Shown one piece after another: positions 1 to 5,883 of a DNA stretch of 6,762 bases. Source of the DNA: an uncultured Anaerovibrio sp. Lineage in GTDB: Bacteria; Bacillota; Negativicutes; Selenomonadales; Selenomonadaceae. The stretch spans positions 1 through 6,762 of the forward strand of contig CACZYN010000104.1 in NCBI GenBank assembly GCA_902785445.1, written 5' to 3'. Both the position numbers and the translations under genes were made by a program. The notes beneath the pieces are model-generated. The model searched no databases, had not been told where the DNA came from, and saw nothing but the letters and a program-made list of their open reading frames with translations. Each line of letters begins with the position of its first letter. Positions within the stretch are counted from its first letter, which is position 1.

Positions 1-442
1 CATTATCATAGTCGAAAATGGTGCGCACGGTACGCTCCGCCGTGCCGTTCCACATGCCCTGACCAAATACATCAGCCTGCACATCCTCCGGCCGGTAAAA
101 TTTCGAGGGAAACTCCCTTTCGTTTACGGTCTGTTGCACCAGTACTTCAGCATTTTCCGTCAAAGCCTTGATTACAACCTTCTTGCCCCGTGGTACATGC
201 AGGCAATAAGGATTCTGATCAAAAAGGGATTCCCGATGCATCTTCTCTGTCTTGCCATCCCAGGTGATTTCCACTTCACCGGTCAGAATAACAAAGGCCG
301 TTTCCTGCAAAGCATCCTCAAATTCCACAACCTCGTTTTTATCAAAGAGCTGAAAACCAATGTCCATGAGCATATCGCTCTCCCGGGTAGTCATGGCATT
401 GTAGCCATGCTTCAGCTCCGTACCTAATCTTCCGAATCTCAT
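1..442 (-). CDS. iolB: 5-deoxy-glucuronate isomerase IolB, N-terminal part (runs off the left edge)
   Basis: IolB converts 5-deoxy-D-glucuronate to 2-deoxy-5-keto-D-gluconate, the fourth step of cytosolic myo-inositol breakdown. About 147 codons are visible out of roughly 270 usual for the family. The reading frame is open to the window edge, so this is a cut gene and not a broken one. The translation starts MRFGRLGTELKHGYNAM and contains a cupin-like stretch with HVPRGKKV near residue 90. It then has FPSKFYRPEDV and ends in RTVRTIFDYDN, which is typical of the KduI/IolB family just before its second cupin half. The metal ligands are expected in the missing C-terminal half, so they cannot be checked. 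The ATG (442-440) overlaps the iolC stop codon as ATGA, and a GGGAGGAT ribosome site (455-448) lies inside the end of iolC with good spacing. Translational coupling to iolC is therefore likely. Confidence 0.9.
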   Translation of the reverse strand, partial: MRFGRLGTELKHGYNAMTTRESDMLMDIGFQLFDKNEVVEFEDALQETAFVILTGEVEITWDGKTEKMHRESLFDQNPYCLHVPRGKKVVIKALTENAEVLVQQTVNEREFPSKFYRPEDVQADVFGQGMWNGTAERTVRTIFDYDN

Positions 443-1473
443 AATCTATCCTCCCAAGCCAGTTCCGTAATGACCTTTTCATCCTTATGCTCCTGCATAA
501 AAGCATTTATCTGTTCTACGGTCTGCATAGCTTCAGAACAGCTGTGACTGGCTACTACCATAGCCGCATGGGCTGTACCGTGCTGCAGGGAATCTGGAAC
601 GCTCCACCCCTCCAACAGGCCATAAACAAAGGCACTACCGTAAGCGTCACCACCACCAAAGGACTTCAGCAGCTTGATATGATAGGACTCAACCTTGTAG
701 ACCTTCTTATCAGCTGTGTAGGCCAAAGACCCCTTCTTGCCATGCTTGATGATAACAATCTTGTTACCATAGGAAATGTACTTTTCTGCCAGCACATGGT
801 CAGCTGGCTCTGTGGCATCCTCCGGCAAAAGCTCCGTAAGGTTTACTTCATCCCGGGAACCGATGATGACATCACTTATACGGGCCAAAATGGAATAATA
901 AATGGAAATTTCTTCCTTGGACTGCCAGGTGTACGGACGATAGTCAATATCGAAAATAATCTTCGTATTATGCTTCTTGGCGTACTGGGCAGCTATCAGG
1001 CAAGCCTCCCGAGATGGGCTGGTTGCCAAAGCGGTACCAGATATGATAAGGATCTTGGAATCAGCAATGTAATCCTCACTCACATCCTGTGGACTGATCT
1101 GCAAATCAGCCACTCCGGTACGATACATGAGAATACTGCTTTCAGTCTCACTCTTAATTTCCGTAAAGGTCAGGCCCATGGACTCACCATGCTTGGCCCG
1201 CACCATCTGGCTGGTATCTATGCCACGATCATTAAAATAATTTATTACAAAATCACCAAACTGGTCATTGGATACGCAACCGATGAAGCCGACCTTCTTA
1301 CCGAGTTTATTGATACCCACAGCCATATTACCTGGGGAGCCCCCCAAGTACATGGAGAAGGTTTTTACCTTGTCCAAAGTGCGGTTGAGCTCATTAGGAT
1401 TGAAATCCAATGTAACACGCCCAATCAGTACAACATCCCGCTTTTTACTCTGGTCAAAATCAATCAATGCCAT
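439..1473 (-). CDS. iolC: 5-dehydro-2-deoxygluconokinase IolC (PfkB/ribokinase family)
   Basis: IolC phosphorylates 2-deoxy-5-keto-D-gluconate with ATP to the 6-phosphate, which is the aldolase substrate and, in Bacillus, the inducer seen by IolR. The 344-residue protein has the full PfkB fold. A substrate-side Asp lies near residue 23 (GRVTLDF), the first signature GGSPGNMAVGINKLG is at 44-58, and the C-terminal ATP/anion-hole signature SFGGGDAYGSAF is at 271-282, with D276 as expected catalytic base. The later segment ASHSCSEAM matches the Bacillus IolC tail. It is a stand-alone kinase, unlike the proteobacterial IolC proteins fused to a second aldolase-like domain, which agrees with a separate IolJ next door. 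One oddity is GGGD where most family members have GAGD. An AGGAGGA ribosome site (1489-1483) sits 9 nt before the ATG and touches the iolJ stop codon, so the two genes are tightly linked. The downstream gene iolB overlaps its stop. Confidence 0.95.
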   Translation of the reverse strand: MALIDFDQSKKRDVVLIGRVTLDFNPNELNRTLDKVKTFSMYLGGSPGNMAVGINKLGKKVGFIGCVSNDQFGDFVINYFNDRGIDTSQMVRAKHGESMGLTFTEIKSETESSILMYRTGVADLQISPQDVSEDYIADSKILIISGTALATSPSREACLIAAQYAKKHNTKIIFDIDYRPYTWQSKEEISIYYSILARISDVIIGSRDEVNLTELLPEDATEPADHVLAEKYISYGNKIVIIKHGKKGSLAYTADKKVYKVESYHIKLLKSFGGGDAYGSAFVYGLLEGWSVPDSLQHGTAHAAMVVASHSCSEAMQTVEQINAFMQEHKDEKVITELAWEDRL

Positions 1474-1488
1474 TCAATAATGTCCTCC

Positions 1489-2334
1489 TCACACTTTGTT
1501 CTCAACGCCAAAAATATGCATATGCCGTTTGACGTTCTCACATGTTCCCTGTACGATAGCATCACTGAAGTCAAAGTAATTGGCTTCCGGCTTCGCACCG
1601 TGAACCTCCTTAATCTTTGCCGCCGAGCTATCATAGGATGCGGTGGCAATATTTATTTTCTTTATACCTCGCTTAATGCAGTTCTTGAAATCATCTTCCG
1701 TAAGGCCTGTTCCCCCATGGAGTACCAATGGGCACTCAGTGGCTTCGGCAATTTCCTGCAAACGATCCAAACGCAGCTTCGGCTGTTCCTGATAATTACC
1801 ATGAGCAGTTCCTATAGCCACTGCCATAGCATCAATTCCCGTTTCAGCTGCAAACCGTTTTGCTTCCTCCACATCAGTCACACAGATATCCACGCTCTTG
1901 TAGTCGCCTTCAGCGCCACCCACGCAACCGATCTCACCTTCCACGGCTGCACCTTGGGCATGGGCTAATTCCACGACTTCTTTGGTACGGGCTATGTTTT
2001 CTTCCAAAGGATATTTGGAACCATCAAACATAACGGAGGTAAAGCCCAAGGACAGGGCTAGCTTAATAGTTTCTAAAGTTCCGCCATGGTCCAGATGAAC
2101 TGCTGCCGGCACCTTGCTCTTTTTAGCCGCCGCCATCATTATCGGGCCCAGTAATTTCAATGGGGAATACCGCAGCCGACCCTCGGCAATCTGCAAAATA
2201 ATCGGTGCCTGCAAGTCCTCTGCCGCCTTGATGGCTCCCATTGCCATTTCCATATCGGACACATTGAATGCGCCGATTGCATAGGAGTTGTCACCGTATT
2301 TTGGAAACAGCTCCGTCATTTTCACAAGTGGCAT
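1489..2334 (-). CDS. iolJ: Class II ketose-bisphosphate aldolase, probable 2-deoxy-5-keto-gluconate-6-phosphate aldolase IolJ
   Basis: Zinc-dependent class II aldolase of the Fba/GatY/KbaY/IolJ family, 281 residues, normal for the group. In this operon the expected reaction is cleavage of 2-deoxy-5-keto-D-gluconate 6-phosphate to dihydroxyacetone phosphate and malonate semialdehyde. The motifs are in the usual order: YAIGAFNV near 18-25, HLDHG at 80-84 with catalytic D82 and zinc ligand H83, GTAHG at 175-179 (H178), and HGGTGL at 206-211 (H206). A phosphate-loop segment KINIATASYD lies near 226-235. That last segment resembles the tagatose-bisphosphate/IolJ type (NVATE) more than the NxDTD of glycolytic Fba, which supports a specialised role, although sequence alone cannot exclude activity on fructose or tagatose bisphosphates. 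The ATG is preceded by a TAGGAGAT ribosome site. It lies 36 nt after the transaldolase-like gene and 15 nt before iolC, so it is co-transcribed with both. Confidence 0.88.
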   Translation of the reverse strand: MPLVKMTELFPKYGDNSYAIGAFNVSDMEMAMGAIKAAEDLQAPIILQIAEGRLRYSPLKLLGPIMMAAAKKSKVPAAVHLDHGGTLETIKLALSLGFTSVMFDGSKYPLEENIARTKEVVELAHAQGAAVEGEIGCVGGAEGDYKSVDICVTDVEEAKRFAAETGIDAMAVAIGTAHGNYQEQPKLRLDRLQEIAEATECPLVLHGGTGLTEDDFKNCIKRGIKKINIATASYDSSAAKIKEVHGAKPEANYFDFSDAIVQGTCENVKRHMHIFGVENKV

Positions 2335-2370
2335 AATTTTATCTCCTATTCATATTTTATACGAAAAATC

Positions 2371-3426
2371 TTATACAATCATGTATTTTCTCACCAATGC
2401 CACCAGATCAGCATAACTGCCCAGGAACTGGTTCATAGTGGCCAAGAATGGGCCAAAATGCTGGAATTCAGTGGGCTGCATCCCATCAGGCAGGTAGGCC
2501 TTTCTGAATTCCTCCAAAGTGAGAAGTTCATCCAGTAAACCTTGATCTACAGGTGTGTCCATGTTGTTTTTTATTTCCACATTGGCTGCATTGAATTTCC
2601 GCTGATAATCATGGGTAATAGTCAAAACAATGTCACCGCCGATAAACTGCTCAAAATGATGCAGGTTACGGTAAGCCGCTACCAACAGCTTAGTCCGGTA
2701 ATTCTTTTCCTTATAAATTTTATAAGTATTCTTGACTACGGCTACACCAGCTAAATCCAGTGCCTCCGGGTGAATTATTATATCCGTCTTTTTTAAATAA
2801 TTCTTCAGATAGTCATCCAAGCGACCTGCCATTATAGTGCATACCGGATGCATCCAGGAAACATCCTTGCCCTCAGCTTCCCGACGTTTCAGACCGCGCT
2901 CCACCGCCTCTGCAACTGCCAAAGCCTGGCTGCAAGTAAATGATACTGTGGCATTAATAGAAATTCCCCGATAGGTCAGCTCCTCAAAGGCCTTTATTCC
3001 TGCCTCACTGGCCGGAGCCTTAAATTGGAGATTTTCCGCCAGATCATTCAGCTGACTGGCATGCTCAACAATCTTTTCCGCATTCTGGTAGTATTTGGCA
3101 TTAACCTGATAGGAAATTCTCCCCTTCTGACCGTGGGTTTCCTTAAATATCGGCAAAAGCAGCTTGGAGGCCTTTAACCCCAAAGCCTCAATTACCTTCC
3201 AGGCCACATCATCCTCTGTAAAGGTTGGGTTATCCCGAATGATTTCCTTAATAGCAGCTTCCCAATCAGGCAGCTCCTTTTTCAGCACATTGAAGACAAT
3301 AGCCGGATTGGTAGTTGCACCACAGGCACCCCGTTCAATGGCGTAACTGAGTTCCTGACAGCTACAGGAATCATTCCATATCTCCGTTTGCGGAAACGCC
3401 TTAACCACCTCATGTAACTTGTCCAT
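2371..3426 (-). CDS. Transaldolase-family protein with altered active site, function unassigned
   Basis: Cytosolic transaldolase-family TIM barrel of 351 residues, longer than the roughly 317 of E. coli TalB. Landmarks by eye-alignment to TalB: an early Asp in EIWNDS (D19), TTNPAIV at 38-44 (N40), the lysine expected to form the Schiff base in NLQFKAPAS (K136), GISINATVSF at 154-163 (T160) and TIMAGRLDDY at 197-206. The lysine and asparagine are kept. However, the usual EVD of the GRxSxEVD motif reads QVN here (GRISYQVNA, Q107 and N109), removing the acidic residue that helps activate catalytic water in TalB. Classical transaldolase moves a dihydroxyacetone unit between sugar phosphates, but no such step belongs to the standard inositol pathway, so the substrate is unknown. 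It may act on an inositol-derived keto-sugar or be aldolase-like. It lies between the alcohol dehydrogenase and iolJ. Its ATG follows an AAGGGG site about 11 nt upstream, and a hairpin lies just before that site. Confidence 0.8.
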   Translation of the reverse strand: MDKLHEVVKAFPQTEIWNDSCSCQELSYAIERGACGATTNPAIVFNVLKKELPDWEAAIKEIIRDNPTFTEDDVAWKVIEALGLKASKLLLPIFKETHGQKGRISYQVNAKYYQNAEKIVEHASQLNDLAENLQFKAPASEAGIKAFEELTYRGISINATVSFTCSQALAVAEAVERGLKRREAEGKDVSWMHPVCTIMAGRLDDYLKNYLKKTDIIIHPEALDLAGVAVVKNTYKIYKEKNYRTKLLVAAYRNLHHFEQFIGGDIVLTITHDYQRKFNAANVEIKNNMDTPVDQGLLDELLTLEEFRKAYLPDGMQPTEFQHFGPFLATMNQFLGSYADLVALVRKYMIV

Positions 3427-3445
3427 AAGTTTACATACCCCTTCC

Positions 3446-3465
3446 GCTGGCCCAATCAGGCCAGC
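3446..3465 (-). repeat. Intercistronic hairpin between the alcohol dehydrogenase and transaldolase-like genes
   Basis: Perfect 7-bp inverted repeat GCTGGCC/GGCCAGC with a 6-nt loop, in the 69-nt gap between the two genes. It has no T-tract, so it is not a terminator. In the mRNA it ends a few bases before the AAGGGG ribosome site of the transaldolase-like gene. It could set the relative expression of the two genes by protecting an upstream 3' end or by affecting initiation; that role is inference. Confidence 0.65.
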
Positions 3466-3495
3466 ATATATTTTCCCTTACCCCTGTAATATTTA

Positions 3496-4656
3496 TCAAA
3501 AGAGCTTTTTATATATTTCGATAATCTGCTCCTTTGTAGGAATGCGCATGGTATTCTGTGGACTTCCGCTTTCTAAGGCATCATCTGCCATTTTATCCAA
3601 TTCAGCCATAAACTTATCTTTATCTACTCCCAACTCCGCCAGGGTAGGTATCTCCAAATCCTTACAGAACTTGGTAACTGCCTCTACCATAGCATGAGCT
3701 GCTTCCTCATCTGGCGTATGACGGTCAGCCACCTTCATTAATCGGCCAATTTCTGCAAACCGTTCAATGTTACCCTCCACGGCAAATTCCAGACAAGCTG
3801 GAAGTAATACAGCATTGGATACGCCGTGGGCAATATGGAACAATGCACCGATAGGGCGACTCATTCCGTGTACAATGGTTACGGAGGAATTATTGAAGGC
3901 AATGCCAGCCTCCAGAGCCCCTTCTGAAACCCGCAATCTAGCTTCCACATTACTGCCATCCTTGTAGCAATCCAACAGATTTCTGTATATTTTCTTAACC
4001 GCCGAGCGGGCAAAAATATCGGACATCGGCTGTGCTTTGCGAGAAGTATAGGCCTCAATACAGTGTGTCAGTGCATCAATACCCGTAGCCGCCGTAATTT
4101 TCGGCGGAACGGTTAAGGTAAAGGTAGGGTCAATTACTGCCAGAGACGGTATAATGGATGGCCCACCCAATAGCATTTTTACTTCTGTTTCCGTATCGGC
4201 GATAATGGTATTCTTAGTTGCCTCTGAACCAGTACCGGCTGTAGTAGGAATGGCCACCAAATACGGAACTGGCATATCAATAGATTTATGCATGTAATCC
4301 CGGAGCTTACCAGAACTTACTGACATAAATCCGATGGCTTTCGCCGTATCCATTGGGCTGCCGCCCCCCAAAGCAACTATGAAATCACATTTTTCTTCTT
4401 TATAAATGGCCAAACCAGCATCAACAATTTTATCTGTTGGTTCCGTATTGGCCCCATCATAAATAACATATGGAATGCCATCTTTTTTCAGAGCATCTGC
4501 AACTTTATTGACATTACCTGATTTCACCATAAAGGAATCAGTAACAATCAAAGCCTTTTTCCCTTTGCCCTTAATATGCTCTCCCAGGTCATTGATAACA
4601 TTTTCCCCCGAAATGACCTTCTGTGGCATCAAAAATATGTTTCCCAAAATCTTCAC
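3496..4656 (-). CDS. Iron-containing (group III) alcohol dehydrogenase, probable aldehyde reductase of the inositol pathway
   Basis: NAD(P)-dependent, metal-dependent alcohol dehydrogenase of the FucO/DhaT/AdhB type, 386 residues, the normal length. It has the nucleotide-binding GGGSPMDTAKAIG at 97-109, PTTAGTGSEAT at 137-147, and the family signature GIDALTHCIEAYTS at 192-205. The four metal ligands are all present: D194, H198, H263 (VHGMSRP) and H277 (IAHGVSN). It is the first gene of the operon, so it should be strongly expressed upon induction. Its substrate is not readable from sequence. By context, a good candidate is malonate semialdehyde (to 3-hydroxypropionate), which would reoxidise NADH made by inositol dehydrogenase; lactaldehyde or 1,3-propanediol-type substrates are alternatives. 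The start is uncertain. The frame begins at GTG (4656-4654), but AGGAGG ends only 1 nt before it. An in-frame TTG at 4647-4645 has 10-nt spacing and would remove three residues. Confidence 0.92.
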   Translation of the reverse strand: MKILGNIFLMPQKVISGENVINDLGEHIKGKGKKALIVTDSFMVKSGNVNKVADALKKDGIPYVIYDGANTEPTDKIVDAGLAIYKEEKCDFIVALGGGSPMDTAKAIGFMSVSSGKLRDYMHKSIDMPVPYLVAIPTTAGTGSEATKNTIIADTETEVKMLLGGPSIIPSLAVIDPTFTLTVPPKITAATGIDALTHCIEAYTSRKAQPMSDIFARSAVKKIYRNLLDCYKDGSNVEARLRVSEGALEAGIAFNNSSVTIVHGMSRPIGALFHIAHGVSNAVLLPACLEFAVEGNIERFAEIGRLMKVADRHTPDEEAAHAMVEAVTKFCKDLEIPTLAELGVDKDKFMAELDKMADDALESGSPQNTMRIPTKEQIIEIYKKLF

Positions 4657-4657
4657 T

Positions 4658-4663
4658 CCTCCT
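4658..4663 (-). promoter_or_regulatory. Ribosome binding site AGGAGG that questions the alcohol dehydrogenase start
   Basis: A perfect AGGAGG is separated by a single nucleotide from the GTG that opens the frame, which is too close for normal initiation. The in-frame TTG nine bases into the frame (4647-4645) sits 10 nt downstream, a workable spacing. An ATG at residue 10 is too far away. The TTG start is therefore mechanically plausible, and either choice leaves the enzyme core intact. Confidence 0.7.
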
Positions 4664-4706
4664 AGTTTTTATTTTATTGATTATCTTTTGCTAACTTTAT
4701 GCTTAT

Positions 4707-4735
4707 AATTTAATACTTTTAATCTCACCTGTCAA
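4707..4735 (-). promoter_or_regulatory. Probable sigma-A promoter of the adh-tal-iolJ-iolC-iolB operon
   Basis: On the minus strand a perfect -35 box TTGACA (4735-4730) is followed by a 17-nt spacer and a fair -10 TAAATT (4712-4707; a 16-nt spacer would give TTAAAT). The start of transcription would be near 4700, leaving a leader of about 45 nt before the alcohol dehydrogenase. This is the only convincing promoter upstream of the five leftward genes. It is probably controlled by the divergent IolR-like protein. Confidence 0.7.
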
Positions 4736-4742
4736 TCTCTTT

Positions 4743-4772
4743 TTTCATACAATCGAAAAATCCTTTCATGCA
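4743..4772. repeat. Phased direct repeat TTTCATRCA, candidate regulator site upstream of the operon promoter
   Basis: TTTCATACA (4743-4751) and TTTCATGCA (4764-4772) match at 8 of 9 positions and start 21 bp apart, two helical turns, so both would face the same side of the DNA. They lie just upstream of the -35 box of the leftward promoter, about -43 to -72 from the expected start. DeoR/IolR-type regulators are known to use repeated short boxes, which makes this a candidate operator. No binding evidence can be read from sequence alone. Confidence 0.45.
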
Positions 4773-4807
4773 TATACATCATAAGGCTTTGCTTTTTTAA
4801 ATATTTT

Positions 4808-4902
4808 TAATTAATAACTTATTTTCGAGAGATTTTCTTGTATATTTTCCATTTTATCTGTATAATGGCAATAGATAAATATACGCATAATGTTATTAAT
4901 TA
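4808..4902. repeat. Pair of 11-bp inverted arms flanking the regulator promoter
   Basis: The arm at 4808-4818 (TAATTAATAAC) is exactly the reverse complement of the arm at 4892-4902 (GTTATTAATTA). Their centres are 84 bp apart, about eight helical turns, and the iolR promoter lies between them. This geometry would suit two operators bridged by a dimeric or tetrameric regulator. The sequence is very AT-rich, so a chance match is possible. Confidence 0.4.
4838..4866 (+). promoter_or_regulatory. Sigma-A promoter of the iolR-like gene
   Basis: A -35 box TTGTAT (4838-4843), a 17-nt spacer and a perfect -10 TATAAT (4861-4866) point rightward. Transcription would start near 4873, giving a leader of about 95 nt before the ATG at 4969. 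The rest of the 312-bp gap between the divergent genes holds the leftward promoter and the repeats listed here; no small gene or RNA structure was recognised in it. Confidence 0.75.
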
Positions 4903-4968
4903 TTTGCACACTTTTTGGTAACACCCTTATTTATGATCGGCAAATACTAAAAAAGCAGGTGAGTAAAC

Positions 4969-5745
4969 ATGAAAATTAACCGTATCCAAAAGATACGTGA
5001 GCTGCTGGAGGATAACCGCAGCATTTCCATCAACACCTTATGTGAGACTTTTAATGTTTCCAAATACACAATTCGTCGTGATATCAACGAATTGGAAAAA
5101 ACCGGGGTTTTAAAAAAGGTCTACGGTGGTGTGGTTCTTCAGGAACAAGAGCATCACTCGCCAGAGCCATTTTCCCTGCGAGAAAACCGCAATGTACAGC
5201 AGAAAAAGAAGATTGCCCGCATTGCTGCCTCTCTGGTCCGGGATGGGGACATTATCTATATTGATTCCGGTACCACCACCATGCACATGCTGCCTTTCCT
5301 GGTAAAGCACCAAAATCTTACGATTGTTACGGCCAGTGTTTATGTTATAAATGCTGCCGCTGCCCTAAACCAGTTCAACATTATCGCCACCGGTGGTTCC
5401 CTTTATATGCCGTCCATGGCCTTTGTGGGACCCAGTGTGCTGAATTGCCTGAATGATTACAATATATCCAAGGCTTTTATGGCCAGTACCGGAGTTTCTA
5501 TTGAACACGGCATCACCAATGCCTCACCAATGGAGAGCGAAATCAAACGGGCCGTTGTCCAAAAAGCGGGACAAAAATATCTGTTGGTGGATACCTCCAA
5601 ACTGGATGTAACCTCCCTCATCAGCTATTGCGGGCTACGGGATTTGGACGGAATCATCATGGAAAAAACGCCATCATCCCGTTATGTTGATTATCTGGAA
5701 CAAAACAACGTGGCTTTAATGACCAAAGATCCAGCGTTAACATAA
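4969..5745 (+). CDS. iolR: DeoR-family transcriptional regulator, IolR-like
   Basis: A 258-residue DeoR-family repressor, close in sequence style and length to Bacillus IolR. The N-terminal winged helix-turn-helix spans about residues 5-56, with FNVSKYTIRRDINELEKTG at 28-46 as its recognition region and VYGGVV closing the wing. The C-terminal sugar-phosphate-sensing domain has IDSGTTT (98-104), ATGGSL (140-145), FVGP (152-155), NISKAFMASTGVSIEHGITN (165-184) and LLVDTSKLD (205-213). IolR family members are released from DNA by 2-deoxy-5-keto-gluconate 6-phosphate, the IolC product; the same effector is inferred here. The gene is transcribed divergently from the iol operon, the usual place for a local repressor. 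Its ATG follows an AGGTGAG site (4957-4963) with 5-nt spacing, and a terminator follows its stop. Its own promoter lies between candidate operator arms, suggesting autoregulation. Confidence 0.87.
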   Translation: MKINRIQKIRELLEDNRSISINTLCETFNVSKYTIRRDINELEKTGVLKKVYGGVVLQEQEHHSPEPFSLRENRNVQQKKKIARIAASLVRDGDIIYIDSGTTTMHMLPFLVKHQNLTIVTASVYVINAAAALNQFNIIATGGSLYMPSMAFVGPSVLNCLNDYNISKAFMASTGVSIEHGITNASPMESEIKRAVVQKAGQKYLLVDTSKLDVTSLISYCGLRDLDGIIMEKTPSSRYVDYLEQNNVALMTKDPALT

Positions 5746-5759
5746 TATACATTCTAAAC

Positions 5760-5797
5760 ATAGGACGCAGTTTTAAACGACTGGGTCCTATTTTTTT
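5760..5797 (+). terminator. Rho-independent terminator of iolR
   Basis: Stem ATAGGAC plus CAGT on the left pairs with ACTG plus GTCCTAT on the right, with a single G-G mismatch and an 8-nt loop. It is followed by seven T residues (5791-5797) and lies 14 nt after the iolR stop codon. Confidence 0.88.
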
Positions 5798-5803
5798 GCA
5801 ATG

Positions 5804-5842
5804 AAAAAGGCTGCCGACAAGCTCTTGTGCAGCAGCCTTTTT
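5804..5842 (-). terminator. Bidirectional rho-independent terminator, mainly for iolA
   Basis: AAAAAGGCTGC (5804-5814) pairs perfectly with GCAGCCTTTTT (5832-5842) around a 17-nt loop. The GC-rich core is flanked by A and T tracts, so it reads as a terminator from either strand. It lies about 40 nt after the stop of the leftward iolA gene and backs up the iolR terminator from the other side. Confidence 0.85.
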
Positions 5843-5883
5843 GAGGTAGGTATTTTAACTATTAACGCAGTATGTAAAATTAA

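Noticed and set aside
134..427. A 97-codon plus-strand frame opposite iolB
   Set aside because: It lies wholly inside the iolB coding strand complement, and the IolB translation is unmistakable.
487..1968. A 493-codon open frame on the plus strand, antisense to iolC and the 3' part of iolJ
   Set aside because: It spans two clearly real minus-strand genes and their junction, its translation resembles no family I know, and it has no convincing ribosome site. It is a codon-bias shadow.
2371..4656. Reading the transaldolase plus alcohol dehydrogenase pair as a sulfoquinovose (sulfo-transaldolase) locus
   Set aside because: No sulfoquinovosidase, isomerase or sulfonate exporter is visible, and both neighbours are inositol genes. 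It is kept only as an analogy.
4741..4790. Possible catabolite-repression (cre) site in the divergent control region
   Set aside because: The TGAAAGGATTTTTCGA stretch on the minus strand has some resemblance, but the central CG and spacing do not fit the cre consensus.
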